The notes under the pieces are model-generated. The model was not told where the DNA came from. It saw nothing but the letters and a program-made list of their open reading frames with translations, and made no database searches. A DNA stretch of 64,000 nucleotides, taken from the NCBI RefSeq assembly GCF_017357105.1, contig NZ_CP071596.1:3100001-3164000 (forward strand). Reading direction: 5' to 3'. Positions 53,365 through 62,726 of the stretch are shown here, piece after piece. The position numbers were made by a program, and so were the translations under genes. The stretch is from Natronosalvus caseinilyticus. Lineage in GTDB: Archaea > Halobacteriota > Halobacteria > Halobacteriales > Natrialbaceae. Positions within the stretch are counted from its first letter, which is position 1. Every line of letters starts with the position of its first letter.

Positions 53365-54339
53365 ATGGAGTACACGACCCTCGGCTCGACCGGCATGGAC
53401 GTCAGCCGCCTCTGTCTGGGCTGTATGAGCTTCGGCTCGAGCGACTGGCGATCGTGGGTGCTCGACGAGGAGGAGAGCCGCGAGATCATCGACCGAGCGA
53501 TCGACCTCGGAATCACCTTCTTCGATACGGCAAACATGTACTCGCGGGGCGAGTCCGAGCGGATTCTCGGGAACGCGCTCGAGGTCCACCGCGACCAGTC
53601 GGTCGTCGCCACGAAGTGTTACTTCCAGATGGACGAGGACGACCCGAACTCGGGCGGACTCTCGCGGAAGGCCATCGAGCAGGAACTGACGGCCAGCCTC
53701 GACCGGCTGGGGATAGACACGATCGACCTCTACCAGATTCACCGCTGGGACGAGGACACGCCGATCGAGGAGACCCTCCGGACGCTCGACGACGCCGTCC
53801 GACGGAACCAGGTTCGGTACCTGGGTGCCTCCTCGATGTTGGCCCACCAGTTCGCGGACGCGTTGCACGCGAGCGAGCGACTGGGCCTCGAGCGGTTCGT
53901 CACGATGCAGAACCACTACAACCTCGTCTACCGCGAGGAGGAACGAGAGATGCTACCGCTGTGTCAGAAGCAGGGCGTCGGCGTCCTTCCCTGGTCGCCA
54001 CTGGCTCGCGGCTACCTGACCCGGCCGGACGAACGGGTGGATGCGACGACCCGCGGCGATGCCGAGGAACAGCTGTACGCCCACCCGTACCGCGAGGGCG
54101 GCGGCCGTGAGATCAACGAACGCGTCGAGGAACTCGCCGACGAAAAGGACCTCACGATGGCCCAGGTGTCGCTGGCGTGGCTCCTCCACCAGGAGTGGGT
54201 CGACGCGCCGATCGTCGGCACGACGAGCGTCGAGCACTTAGAGCAGGCCGTCGAGGCGCTCGACGTCTCGCTCTCGCGTTCGGACCTCGAGTACCTCGAG
54301 GAACCGTACGAGCCCGTTCGCGTGTCCGGTCACGACTGA
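53365..54339 (+). CDS. Aldo/keto reductase
   Basis: A 324-residue NAD(P)H-dependent oxidoreductase. Catalytic tetrad residues are visible: Asp in FFDTANMYS, Tyr in the same run, Lys in VVATKCYFQ and His in YQIHRWDED. Further AKR signs are SLDRLGIDTIDLYQI and ITGTTSVEHLEQAVEAL (here IVGTTSVEHL). Length is normal for the group. The substrate is not clear. The short spacer to the small membrane protein may hold its own promoter. Confidence 0.94.
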   Translation: MEYTTLGSTGMDVSRLCLGCMSFGSSDWRSWVLDEEESREIIDRAIDLGITFFDTANMYSRGESERILGNALEVHRDQSVVATKCYFQMDEDDPNSGGLSRKAIEQELTASLDRLGIDTIDLYQIHRWDEDTPIEETLRTLDDAVRRNQVRYLGASSMLAHQFADALHASERLGLERFVTMQNHYNLVYREEEREMLPLCQKQGVGVLPWSPLARGYLTRPDERVDATTRGDAEEQLYAHPYREGGGREINERVEELADEKDLTMAQVSLAWLLHQEWVDAPIVGTTSVEHLEQAVEALDVSLSRSDLEYLEEPYEPVRVSGHD

Positions 54340-54363
54340 TGGTCTCAAGCTACGACCGAGCGG

Positions 54364-55062
54364 TTACTGCGAGTCAACGCGGCTCCGGTCCTCCATCGCT
54401 CGCGACAGCCCCCAGTCTTCCCGCTGGTAGGCCATCTCCCAGAACCGGTACTCGAGTTTCGCGCTCGTCAGGAACGCGCGTTCCATCGACTCGCGCTCGC
54501 CCGGGTACCGTTCGCCACAGCGGTCGACAAACGCGCGCATCCAGGCGACCGAGTCGCGAAACTCGTCGCTCGTGTACTTCTCGATGAACGGCGTGTAGCG
54601 GTTCTCCTCCGTCGCGAGGTCGTCCATGTGGGCCGCGATGTCGAGGTAGCCCTGGCCGCAAGGGTAGATCGCGGCGGCGATTTCGGCGATCGACCCCTCG
54701 TAGGCCGTCCGAAGGAGGAAGTTCGTGTACGCGACGCACGTCGGCGCCTTCTTGGCGGTCTCGAGGTCCGCCTGCGAGAGGCCGTACTCTGCGGCGAACG
54801 AGCGGTGTAACTCGAGTTCGTCGTCCAGGATCGATCTGGCGACCGAGAGCAAGTGCCCCCGCGTGTCGGGGTCTCGCGCCTTCGATCCTGCGATGGAGAA
54901 CGTACGCGCGTAATCGAGCAAGTATCGGTAGTCCTGGCGTACCCACGCGCGGAACGCCTCGTCCGCGAGCGTTCCCGCCGCGAGCTCCCTCACGAAGGGG
55001 TGGGTCTGCTGGGCCTCCCAGATCGGCGCGCCGGTTTCGAGTAGCTGGTCGCTAAACGCCAT
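54364..55062 (-). CDS. tenA: TenA-family thiaminase II / aminopyrimidine hydrolase
   Basis: A 232-residue TenA protein that salvages the pyrimidine part of degraded thiamine. The nucleophile Cys135 lies in AIYPCGQGYLDIA, and active-site acids are in the DDELELHRSF and LATEENRYTPFI segments; a C-terminal Glu-rich region LEYRFWEMAYQRED completes the pocket. Length is normal. It is convergent with the aldo/keto reductase gene; a UPF0045-type thiamine-binding gene lies elsewhere in the window. Confidence 0.92.
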   Translation of the reverse strand: MAFSDQLLETGAPIWEAQQTHPFVRELAAGTLADEAFRAWVRQDYRYLLDYARTFSIAGSKARDPDTRGHLLSVARSILDDELELHRSFAAEYGLSQADLETAKKAPTCVAYTNFLLRTAYEGSIAEIAAAIYPCGQGYLDIAAHMDDLATEENRYTPFIEKYTSDEFRDSVAWMRAFVDRCGERYPGERESMERAFLTSAKLEYRFWEMAYQREDWGLSRAMEDRSRVDSQ

Positions 55063-55170
55063 CGTGGGGGACTCCGCGCTCGAGTGGTATAACTTGGTGG
55101 TATTCGCCGAGAATACTCCACTCGAGACCGGGGTCGTTTACCCGGATGGCCACGGGGCGTCAGGGAGTGG

Positions 55171-55830
55171 CTACAGATTCAGCGGCCGATCGGCGGAGAT
55201 ACAGTCGACGCCGCGATATCCCAATGCTCGGGCGAGGAGTTCGTGTTCGATCGACCAGGCGTGAACCTCGAGGCCAAGCGCCTTCGCCCGCGGCACCAGC
55301 TGAGTGAACAGACAGCGCCAGTAGTTCGCCCCGATCACGTCGCAGTCGAGTTCGATGGCGGTCGTCACCGGATGTTCGAGGTGGCGACTGGCCAGGAGGC
55401 CGGTCGGCTGGTCGCGATCGAGTTCGCGTACTCGTCGAAGCTCGGGGTGGAGAAACGAGGTCGTCACGACACGGTTTTCGACCCCCTCGAGCGCCTCGAG
55501 TACGTCCGCGGCGATGCCGAGTTCCTTCATCTCGAGGTTGACCTCGAGGGACGGTGGTAGCGCCTCGAGGACCTCATCGAGCGTCGGAATGGTCTCTTCG
55601 GAGTCGAGGACGGTGAGCGCTCGCAGTTCCTCGAGGGGCCGATCTGAGAGGGCACCGGACTCGACGGTGACGCGCTCGAGCGTGTCGTCGTGGAAGACGA
55701 CGAGTTCGCCGGAGCCACATCGCCGAACGTCGAACTCGACGGCATCGGCGTACTCCGCTGCCGATCGAATTGCGGTGATCGTGTTTTCGGGGGCCGTCCG
55801 GGCGAATCCGCGGTGGGCGATGAGTCGCAT
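55171..55830 (-). CDS. Glycerophosphodiester phosphodiesterase
   Basis: A 219-residue GDPD enzyme: IAHRGFARTAPENT at the N-terminus (catalytic His and Glu), EFDVRRCGSGELVVFHDDTLERVT with the metal-binding Glu/Asp and second catalytic His, and a C-terminal EVHAWSIEHE. It cleaves glycerophosphodiesters from lipid turnover to glycerol-3-phosphate (or, for archaea, glycerol-1-phosphate) and an alcohol. A short form with no signal peptide, so cytosolic. The ATG is chosen where HRGF homology starts. Confidence 0.94.
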   Translation of the reverse strand: MRLIAHRGFARTAPENTITAIRSAAEYADAVEFDVRRCGSGELVVFHDDTLERVTVESGALSDRPLEELRALTVLDSEETIPTLDEVLEALPPSLEVNLEMKELGIAADVLEALEGVENRVVTTSFLHPELRRVRELDRDQPTGLLASRHLEHPVTTAIELDCDVIGANYWRCLFTQLVPRAKALGLEVHAWSIEHELLARALGYRGVDCISADRPLNL

Positions 55831-55992
55831 TGCCTGTGTGGACACACTGGACGAGCGTGCTTGAAGTCTGCCCCGTCGACTGCGGTTGTGGTCGTTGCGT
55901 ACCGGAGTGCGACCTTGGTCGACTCGCCCTCGAGTACGATACCACTCTACGCGCCCTCTAGTTTGATTCGGCTGGACGTGGACGGGTCGCTC

Positions 55993-56706
55993 ATGTCGAC
56001 ACCGACACTCGAGTTCGACGGAACCGTCGCAGTCATCACGGGCGCCAGCGGAGCCCTCGGAAGCGCCGCAGTCGACCGCTTTCGGGACGCCGGCGCGACA
56101 GTCTGTGCCGTCGACGTCGTCGAACCCGACGACGAGGACGCCCAGCTCGACCCAGACGCGGACACCCACTTCTACCAGGCAGATCTCACTGACGAGTCGA
56201 CCGTCGAATCCCTGTTCGAGACGATACTCGACGACCACGGTCGGATCGATCATCTGCTGAACATCGCCGGGACCTGGCGCGGCGGGAACCACGTCGAGGA
56301 GACGCCACTCGAGGAGTTCGAACTGCTGGTCGACGTCAACCTCAAATCGGCGTTCCTGGCGTCGAAATACGCTCTTCCGCACCTTCAGGAGACCGGGGGC
56401 GCCATCGTGAGCGTAAGCGCCCGCTCGGGGCTCGAGGGTGGGTCGGGCGATGGTCCCTACCGGATTACCAAAGCCGGCGTGAAGATCCTGACCGAGACGC
56501 TGGCCGAGGAGAACCGCGGGACGGTCAGGGCGAACTGCGTCCTCCCCAGCGTGATCGACACGCCGGCCAACAGGGAGATGATGCCCGACGCGGATCACGA
56601 CTCGTGGGTCGACCCGGCCAATATCGCCGAAGTCATGGCGTTTCTCTGTAGCGACGGCGCCTCGGTGACCAGCGGCGCGGCTGTTCCGGTGTACGGCGAG
56701 GCCTGA
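55993..56706 (+). CDS. Short-chain dehydrogenase/reductase
   Basis: A 237-residue SDR. Nucleotide-binding motif TGASGALGSAAVDRF near residue 16, NIAG near 90, catalytic Ser in IVSVSARSG, and the Tyr-x-x-x-Lys motif in PYRITKAGVKIL. C-terminus with SDGASVTSGAAVPVYGEA is typical of SDRs. The substrate cannot be predicted. It sits 202 bp before the livHMGF operon and transcribes the same way, but with an independent promoter gap. Confidence 0.92.
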   Translation: MSTPTLEFDGTVAVITGASGALGSAAVDRFRDAGATVCAVDVVEPDDEDAQLDPDADTHFYQADLTDESTVESLFETILDDHGRIDHLLNIAGTWRGGNHVEETPLEEFELLVDVNLKSAFLASKYALPHLQETGGAIVSVSARSGLEGGSGDGPYRITKAGVKILTETLAEENRGTVRANCVLPSVIDTPANREMMPDADHDSWVDPANIAEVMAFLCSDGASVTSGAAVPVYGEA

Positions 56707-56865
56707 CGTTCGCGTCACTCGAGACTCGGATGAGGGGCCTTTTATAGCCCACTCGGAACCGATCCGACCGTCCACGCGGTGCGGACCGATCGACGAATCC
56801 TCAACTGGGCTAACTGTTTTGTACCCCGACACTGTCTCGTGATCTCGTGGCTTGAGACCGAAGAG

Positions 56866-56875
56866 TTATTTATAT
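56866..56875 (+). promoter_or_regulatory. TATA-like promoter of livHMGF
   Basis: TTATTTATAT lies about 39 bp before the chosen livH ATG, so a short leader is expected. It is the clearest TATA box in the surrounding spacer. Confidence 0.55.
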
Positions 56876-56908
56876 CTGCACTCGCTTGGTTACGTGATAG
56901 CTTCACAC

Positions 56909-58039
56909 ATGGGAGGTTCAGAATCACTAACTTGGGGAGCCCGCATACGCGAGCAGCCGTTTCTGTTCGTGGCGATTCTTGCGGGGGTGTTGCTGGTGCT
57001 CGACCTGATAGCCAGGCTCGCAGGGGTCGAAATACCGATGATCGGCGGGCGAACGTTCGGTGGGCAACTGACGTTCGGTCGATTCAGAGGACTCGTCTGG
57101 AACGGCATCGTCGTCGGCCTCATCTTCGGCCTCGCCGGTATCGGACTCTCGATGACGTACAGCATTCTTAACTTCGCGAACTTCTCTCACGGCGATCTGG
57201 TGACCACGGGTGCGTTCACCGGCTGGGGTGCGGCGCTACTGGTCGCCGGATGGGGAACGGCGGATACGGGATATCTGTTGCTGGTCCGCTCGGGAAGCGG
57301 CCCGAACGTAAACGAAATCGGCGGCTCCATCGTCGAAGCACCGCTCGGTATCTTCCTCGGTGTCGTCGTTGCCGCCGTAGCCACCATCCTCGTGACGGTG
57401 CTCATAGATAGGCTCGTCTACAAACCGATGCGCGACAGGGGCGGCATTTCCCTGTTGATCGCCAGCATCGGTGCGGCGCTCGCGCTCCGGTACGTCATCC
57501 AGCTCGTCTACGGTGGCTCCAACCGCGGCGTCACCTCGACACGAGACGTCGAAACGGAGCTCCTCGGTCTCTCCATCGACCTCCACGAGGCGTCGCTGGT
57601 CATCGTCGCTGTCGGGTTGATGCTCGGCATGCACCTCATGCTCCAGCGAACGAAACTGGGGAAGGCAATGCGGGCGATGGCCGACAACAAGGACCTCGCG
57701 CTCGTCACCGGGATTCCGACCGAACGCGTCGTCACGGCGACCTGGATCATCGGCGGAGCGCTCGCCGGGATCTCCGGCTACCTGTACGTCCTCGAGCGCG
57801 GAACCATCGAGTTCAACCTCGGTTGGTTCCTCCTTCTGTTTATCTTCGCCGCGGTCATCCTCGGCGGGATCGGCTCGATTTACGGGGCGATCGCGGGCGG
57901 GTTCGTCATCGGCTTCGTTCACGAGGTCTCGCTCGTCTGGATCCCCTCGGACTTCAACGCCGCCGCGGCGTTCGTCATCATGATTCTCGTCCTGCTCTAC
58001 CGTCCGCAGGGCATCTTCGGCGGGGTGACGACCGCATGA
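56909..58039 (+). CDS. livH: Branched-chain amino acid type ABC permease LivH
   Basis: A 376-residue inner-membrane permease with eight to ten TM segments. LivH-type markers are FGLAGIGLSMTYSILNFANFSHGD, LVYKPMRDRGGISLLIASIG and GKAMRAMADNKDLALVTGI with GAIAGGFVIGFVHE at the C-terminus. It forms the membrane channel with LivM. Its stop overlaps the livM start (ATGA). An earlier GTG 18 bp upstream is possible. Confidence 0.93.
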   Translation: MGGSESLTWGARIREQPFLFVAILAGVLLVLDLIARLAGVEIPMIGGRTFGGQLTFGRFRGLVWNGIVVGLIFGLAGIGLSMTYSILNFANFSHGDLVTTGAFTGWGAALLVAGWGTADTGYLLLVRSGSGPNVNEIGGSIVEAPLGIFLGVVVAAVATILVTVLIDRLVYKPMRDRGGISLLIASIGAALALRYVIQLVYGGSNRGVTSTRDVETELLGLSIDLHEASLVIVAVGLMLGMHLMLQRTKLGKAMRAMADNKDLALVTGIPTERVVTATWIIGGALAGISGYLYVLERGTIEFNLGWFLLLFIFAAVILGGIGSIYGAIAGGFVIGFVHEVSLVWIPSDFNAAAAFVIMILVLLYRPQGIFGGVTTA

Positions 58040-59343
58040 GCGTCGAGACCGAAAGCGGCGGACCGTCGGGCGCCGACGACCCTTCGAGCGACGAACCGAC
58101 CAACGTTCGCGCTGTCTTGGCCCAGGAACTGGCCGCGACAGATTTCCGGCTCATCCTGGTCACGCTCCTCGGCGTGTATGCGCTGTTCGCCGTCTTCACG
58201 TTCGCCTCGGGTAACGGTATGGGGGCACTCAAATCGCAGTACACCCGGTTGTCGTTCCTGTTCGCCGCCTACGCCGTCCTCTCGCTAGCTCTGAATCTCC
58301 AGTGGGGGTACACCGGCCTGTTCAACATCGGCGTCGCGGGGTTCATGGCCGTCGGCGTCTACACCATGTCGCTGCTGTCGACGCCTCCAGACGCGATTTC
58401 GGGTCAGGGTCTGGGCCTTCCGCTACCGATCGGCATCGTCGCCGGTATGATCGTGGCCGCGCTGGTTGGACTCATCGCAGCCGTCCCAGCGTTGCGCCTT
58501 CGGGCCGACTACCTCGCCATCGTGACCCTCGGCCTTTCCGAGATTATCCGCCTCACGGCAAATTCAAAGACGCTCTCGGACTGGACGATAGCGACCTTCG
58601 GGTTCGGTACCGGCGGCGGGAGCGGGACGGACCTTCCAGCCCGCCCGACCAACACGCTCGTCGAGACCTACTATGCGGCCAACAACACGCTCGCTCAACG
58701 CGCCGCGTGGGTCATCGTAATGCTCGGATTCGTTATCGCCATCTACTGGCTCCTGGTTCGTGTGGGGAACTCCCCGTTCGGGCGGGTCCTCAAAGCGATT
58801 CGCGAGGACGAACTCGTCGCCCAGTCCCTCGGTAAGGACACCCGCTGGTTCAAGATCAAGGTGTTCATGCTCGGGTGTGCCCTGATGGGGCTCGGCGGCA
58901 TCCTCTGGCAAGGGTCCCAGAGCTACGTCAGTCCGGACTCGTTCCGACCCATCGTCACGTTCTACGTGTTCATCGCCGTCATCATCGGCGGCTCGGGATC
59001 GAACACGGGTAGCGTCATCGGATCGATCCTCTTCGTCGGCCTCCTGTTCGAGGGGCCGCGGACCCTCGGAAACATCGTCTCGAGCGCGGTCAACCTCGGA
59101 TCGCCACCGGGGACGTTCGCCGGCGCGGTCGAGCCCCTGTTGGTCTTTAACTTCGCGCCGTTCCTGGCGTTCCTGATCGACAACATCTCGGCGTTCCGAT
59201 TTATCCTGCTCGGCATCGTTCTCGTTATCATCATGCAAAAACGACCGGAAGGGATGCTGGGTCACCGAACCGAGTCGGCCGCCGCAATCGACCTCGGCCG
59301 CGACACTCCTGGCGGAACCACCGGAGGTGACCACGATGAGTGA
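58036..59343 (+). CDS. livM: Branched-chain amino acid type ABC permease LivM
   Basis: A 435-residue permease: LFAAYAVLSLALNLQWGYTGLFNIGVAGFMAVGVYT near residue 75, ALRLRADYLAIVTLGLSEIIRLT, and GRVLKAIREDELVAQSLGKDTRWFKIKVFMLGC, the usual coupling region. An acidic N-terminal tail (about 1-25) is a haloarchaeal extra. The start overlaps livH and the end overlaps livG, so the genes are coupled. Confidence 0.93.
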   Translation: MSVETESGGPSGADDPSSDEPTNVRAVLAQELAATDFRLILVTLLGVYALFAVFTFASGNGMGALKSQYTRLSFLFAAYAVLSLALNLQWGYTGLFNIGVAGFMAVGVYTMSLLSTPPDAISGQGLGLPLPIGIVAGMIVAALVGLIAAVPALRLRADYLAIVTLGLSEIIRLTANSKTLSDWTIATFGFGTGGGSGTDLPARPTNTLVETYYAANNTLAQRAAWVIVMLGFVIAIYWLLVRVGNSPFGRVLKAIREDELVAQSLGKDTRWFKIKVFMLGCALMGLGGILWQGSQSYVSPDSFRPIVTFYVFIAVIIGGSGSNTGSVIGSILFVGLLFEGPRTLGNIVSSAVNLGSPPGTFAGAVEPLLVFNFAPFLAFLIDNISAFRFILLGIVLVIIMQKRPEGMLGHRTESAAAIDLGRDTPGGTTGGDHDE

Positions 59344-60187
59344 CGCGACCAGCACCGACGCGGAGGATGCGGCGCGGGCGGCGGGGACGACCGACGATCG
59401 CCCCGGTCTGTCCACCGACGTCCCGCTCCGAATCGAAAACCTGCGGAAGACGTTCGGCGGTATCGTCGCCGTCGACGACGCGACCTTCGAGGTCGAGGCC
59501 GGATCGCTCACCGGACTCATCGGTCCGAACGGGGCCGGAAAGTCGACGACGTTCAACTGCATCGCCGGTGCACACACGCCCGACTCGGGTACGGTCACGT
59601 TCCAGGGCGAGGACATCACGGGACTTCGCCCCGAACAGATCGCCAACCGAGGGCTCGTTCGAACGTTCCAGATCGCACGCGAACTCGAGGAGATGACCGT
59701 CCTCGAGAACCTGATGCTCGCTCCAAAGGGCCAGGTCGGCGAATCGCTCTGGCGCTCGGTGACACCGTTCGCCCGCGGCGAAGTTATCGAACAGGAGATC
59801 GAGATACGCGACCGCGTCTGGGAGATGCTCGACTTCTTCGAGATCGATCACATCGCCCATACACAGGCGGGCACTCTCTCGGGCGGCCAGCGAAAGCTGC
59901 TGGAGATGGCGCGAGCACTGATGACCGACCCCGAAATGTTACTGCTCGACGAACCGCTCGCGGGCGTCAACCCGACGCTCGAGGAAAAGTTGCTCGATCG
60001 AATTCACGAACTGCGCGGGCAGGGATACACGTTCCTGCTCGTCGAGCACGACATGGACGTTATTATGGAAAACTGCGAACACGTGATCGTGATGCACCAG
60101 GGGTCAGTTCTGGCGGAAGGCGAACCGGAAACGATCCAGGAGAACGAACGAGTGATCCAGGCGTACCTGGGGGAGATGGACGTATGA
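59336..60187 (+). CDS. livG: ABC ATPase LivG
   Basis: A 283-residue ATPase with Walker A GPNGAGKST near residue 63, signature LSGGQRKLLEMARAL near 182, Walker B MLLLDEPLAGVNP near 202 and H-loop LVEHDMDVI. The length and the long acidic N-terminus are usual for haloarchaeal LivG. ATG chosen over one three codons upstream; it overlaps livM and its end overlaps livF (ATGA). Confidence 0.93.
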   Translation: MSDATSTDAEDAARAAGTTDDRPGLSTDVPLRIENLRKTFGGIVAVDDATFEVEAGSLTGLIGPNGAGKSTTFNCIAGAHTPDSGTVTFQGEDITGLRPEQIANRGLVRTFQIARELEEMTVLENLMLAPKGQVGESLWRSVTPFARGEVIEQEIEIRDRVWEMLDFFEIDHIAHTQAGTLSGGQRKLLEMARALMTDPEMLLLDEPLAGVNPTLEEKLLDRIHELRGQGYTFLLVEHDMDVIMENCEHVIVMHQGSVLAEGEPETIQENERVIQAYLGEMDV

Positions 60188-61017
60188 GCGCCGATCAGTC
60201 ACAAACGAAATCGCAATCGCAATCAGCCGAGACGGAAACGAACCGAGCCGCCGAACCGACCGGAGATGACGCCGTCTCCGCCCTCCGCGACCCGCTCGCG
60301 ACGGTCCCCGAGGAGACCATCCTCACCGTTCGCGACCTCGACGCCGGCTACGGCGACCTCCAGATCCTGACCGACATCGACCTCGACGTCGGCGAGGGCG
60401 AGTACGTGACCATCGTCGGACCGAACGGCGCCGGGAAGTCGACGCTTATGAAATCCGTCTTCGGATTGACGGCACACATGGGCGGATCGATCACGTTCCA
60501 GGGAGAGGAAATTCATCCCCTCGCCCCCGAGGCGATCATCCACAAGGGCATCAGCTACGTCCCCCAGAACGAGAACATCTTCGGGACGCTCACGGTCGAG
60601 GAGAACCTCGAGATGGGCGCGTACATCCTCGACTCGGTGCCCGAGGATCGACTCGAGGCCGTCTACGATCGGTTTCCGGTGCTGCGAGAGCGCAAGGATC
60701 AGAAGGCCGGAACGATGTCCGGTGGGCAGCGACAGATGGTAGCGATGGGCCGAGCGTTGATGCTCGACCCCGACTTGCTCCTGCTGGACGAGCCATCGGC
60801 CGGCCTCGCTCCCGACCTGGTCCAGGATATGTTCGACCGCATCGACCGGATCAACGACGACGGGACGGCAATCTTGATGGTCGAGCAGAACGCCAAAACC
60901 GCGCTCAGGCGCTGTGATCGAGGCTACGTGCTCGCCCAGGGCGAGAACAGCTACACCGACACCGGGGACCGGTTGCTGGCCGACGACGAGGTGCGCCAGC
61001 AGTTCCTCGGTGGGTGA
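60184..61017 (+). CDS. livF: ABC ATPase LivF
   Basis: A 277-residue ATPase. Walker A GPNGAGKST near residue 80, signature MSGGQRQMVAMGRAL near 180, Walker B LLLDEPSAGLAPD near 200 and H-type QNAKTAL with VEQ. The Gln/Ser-rich N-terminal 35 residues are low complexity. Last gene of livHMGF; its end faces livJ. Confidence 0.93.
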   Translation: MSADQSQTKSQSQSAETETNRAAEPTGDDAVSALRDPLATVPEETILTVRDLDAGYGDLQILTDIDLDVGEGEYVTIVGPNGAGKSTLMKSVFGLTAHMGGSITFQGEEIHPLAPEAIIHKGISYVPQNENIFGTLTVEENLEMGAYILDSVPEDRLEAVYDRFPVLRERKDQKAGTMSGGQRQMVAMGRALMLDPDLLLLDEPSAGLAPDLVQDMFDRIDRINDDGTAILMVEQNAKTALRRCDRGYVLAQGENSYTDTGDRLLADDEVRQQFLGG

Positions 61018-61130
61018 TCGGTTCCCTGGAATCGGCGAACCCCTTTCGTGCGGTGTTTTGCGGGCACACTGTTTCTCGAAGGCGGATCTCGAACTCGTGA
61101 TAGCCTCGGCTCGAGTCGGGCACCGAACGG

Positions 61131-61135
61131 AAAAA
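61131..61135 (-). terminator. Oligo-T terminator after livJ
   Basis: On the minus strand a T5 run lies 19 bp beyond the livJ stop, in the 136-bp gap between the convergent livF and livJ genes. Confidence 0.4.
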
Positions 61136-61153
61136 TAGCCCGCGGACGACCGA

Positions 61154-62440
61154 TTATTCGGCCTCGAAGTCGATCGTATCCTGCACTTCGATGGTGCCAC
61201 CCTGGTATCGCATGACGTCGTAAGCGACGCTTACCTGGTCACCGTTGTCGTCGAAGTCGACGGGCGAGGAAGCACCCACGTAGTCGATTTCCTCGCCACC
61301 AGCCACTGCGGCGGCGGCGTCGGCGAGTTCGCTCGGTCCGTACTGTTCTCCCTCGGGGTTCGCGACCTCGGGGATGGCGTCACGGACTGCCGTTCCATCG
61401 ACCTCGTCATCGCCCGCGGCGATCGTTGCGAGGGTGATGACGGCAGCGGCGTCGTACGACTGCGCGTTGAAGACCTCCGGGGCGGAGCCGAACTCCTCCT
61501 CGTAGAGGTCGGCGAAGAAGTCCGCACCAGGGCCGGCGGCGCTCGGGGCCGTCCCCCAGACGTCTTCCATGTCGTTCCCGACTTCGCCCGGCAGTTCCGA
61601 GTCGATGAGTCCGTCGGGAACGATGATGGAACCGTCCCAGTCGTCTGCGTAGTCGCTGTAGTAATCGCGGAAGAGGGTAATGCCCGACTGCGGGAAGCCG
61701 ACGACCATGAGTACGTCCGGTTCCCCGTCGAGGGCGTCACCAATCTGTGAACTGTAGGTGGATTGTTCGGCCTCGAACGACACCTGGTTCATCACTTCGC
61801 CACCGGCTTCCTCGAACGCGTCGACGTACGAAGACTCGAGCGCCTGTCCGTAGTCGTCGTTCAGATAGAGCGTCGCGGTCGAACTGCCCTCGAGGTCCTC
61901 CTCGACGACCTGCGCCATGACGGGGCCCTGGAGCGCGTCGCTCGGACACGTCCGGAAGATGAAGCCGTCGTCGTCGAGGTCCGTGACCGCCGGTGCGGTC
62001 GAGGAGGGCGACATACCGACGACCTGGTTCGGGATGAAGGCCTGTCGGGTCACCTGCAGGTTGACGTTCGAGGCGGCCGGACCGACGACGGCGGGCATGC
62101 CGCTGTCGACGAGGCTCTGTGCGGCAGACTGACCGGCGGAGGGGTCAGTTTCGGTGTCGCCGGTCTGGACGTCGAAGTCGAGGGAGTCGCTAAGCTGGCG
62201 TTCGACCAGTAGCGCCCCGTCACGCATCGTTCCACCGAGGCTGCCGAGGTCGCCCGTCTCGGGCATCAAGACCCCATATCGAACCGTTCCACCGTAGTCG
62301 ATCTCAGCACCGCCGTTGTCGGTATCGTTCCCGTTCCCGTTGCCGCCGTCTCCCTGCCCATCGAGACAGCCAGCAACACCGAGTGCACCTGCCGCACCGA
62401 TACCGGTTAGCACCTTTCGTCGTGGTAGCTTATGTACCAT
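61154..62440 (-). CDS. livJ: Branched-chain amino acid type substrate-binding lipoprotein LivJ
   Basis: A 428-residue binding protein. The signal LPRRKVLTGIGAAGALGVAGC has Tat-like RR and the lipobox Cys near residue 25, with an acidic Gly/Asn linker after it. The body is a periplasmic-binding-protein type 1 fold: VLMPETGDLGSLGGTMRDGA, VVGPAASNVNLQVTRQAFI, MVVGFPQSGITLF and NAQSYDAAAVITLATIA. It delivers the substrate to LivHM. Unlike the usual order it is on the opposite strand, convergent to livF. The ATG is chosen just before the Tat region; another lies 51 bp upstream. Confidence 0.9.
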   Translation of the reverse strand: MVHKLPRRKVLTGIGAAGALGVAGCLDGQGDGGNGNGNDTDNGGAEIDYGGTVRYGVLMPETGDLGSLGGTMRDGALLVERQLSDSLDFDVQTGDTETDPSAGQSAAQSLVDSGMPAVVGPAASNVNLQVTRQAFIPNQVVGMSPSSTAPAVTDLDDDGFIFRTCPSDALQGPVMAQVVEEDLEGSSTATLYLNDDYGQALESSYVDAFEEAGGEVMNQVSFEAEQSTYSSQIGDALDGEPDVLMVVGFPQSGITLFRDYYSDYADDWDGSIIVPDGLIDSELPGEVGNDMEDVWGTAPSAAGPGADFFADLYEEEFGSAPEVFNAQSYDAAAVITLATIAAGDDEVDGTAVRDAIPEVANPEGEQYGPSELADAAAAVAGGEEIDYVGASSPVDFDDNGDQVSVAYDVMRYQGGTIEVQDTIDFEAE

Positions 62441-62468
62441 GGTTCTTGATATCGCGGGGGATACAAAG

Positions 62469-62476
62469 ACTTTATG
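62469..62476 (-). promoter_or_regulatory. TATA-like promoter of livJ
   Basis: The minus strand reads CATAAAGT about 32 bp before the livJ start. It is a fair TATA match in an AT-rich patch. Confidence 0.4.
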
Positions 62477-62726
62477 CGTGAAATTGATCACGTTCCGATA
62501 TATGGCGAGGGTTCGGCGATGATCGCTTCCTCCCGACGATCACCGCCGACCGATTCTCGATGATAGACGGAGATCAGCGATGTTCCGATGCGATGGGTCC
62601 GTTCGGTGCTACGCCGAGAGTACGGGCGCCGATAGGCAAATACAACCGGCAAACGACCATCCCAGAACGTTTTTTGTGCCCCTGGTCGTTCCCTCGGGCA
62701 ATGAGCGGACACGGGTGGAACGACCG

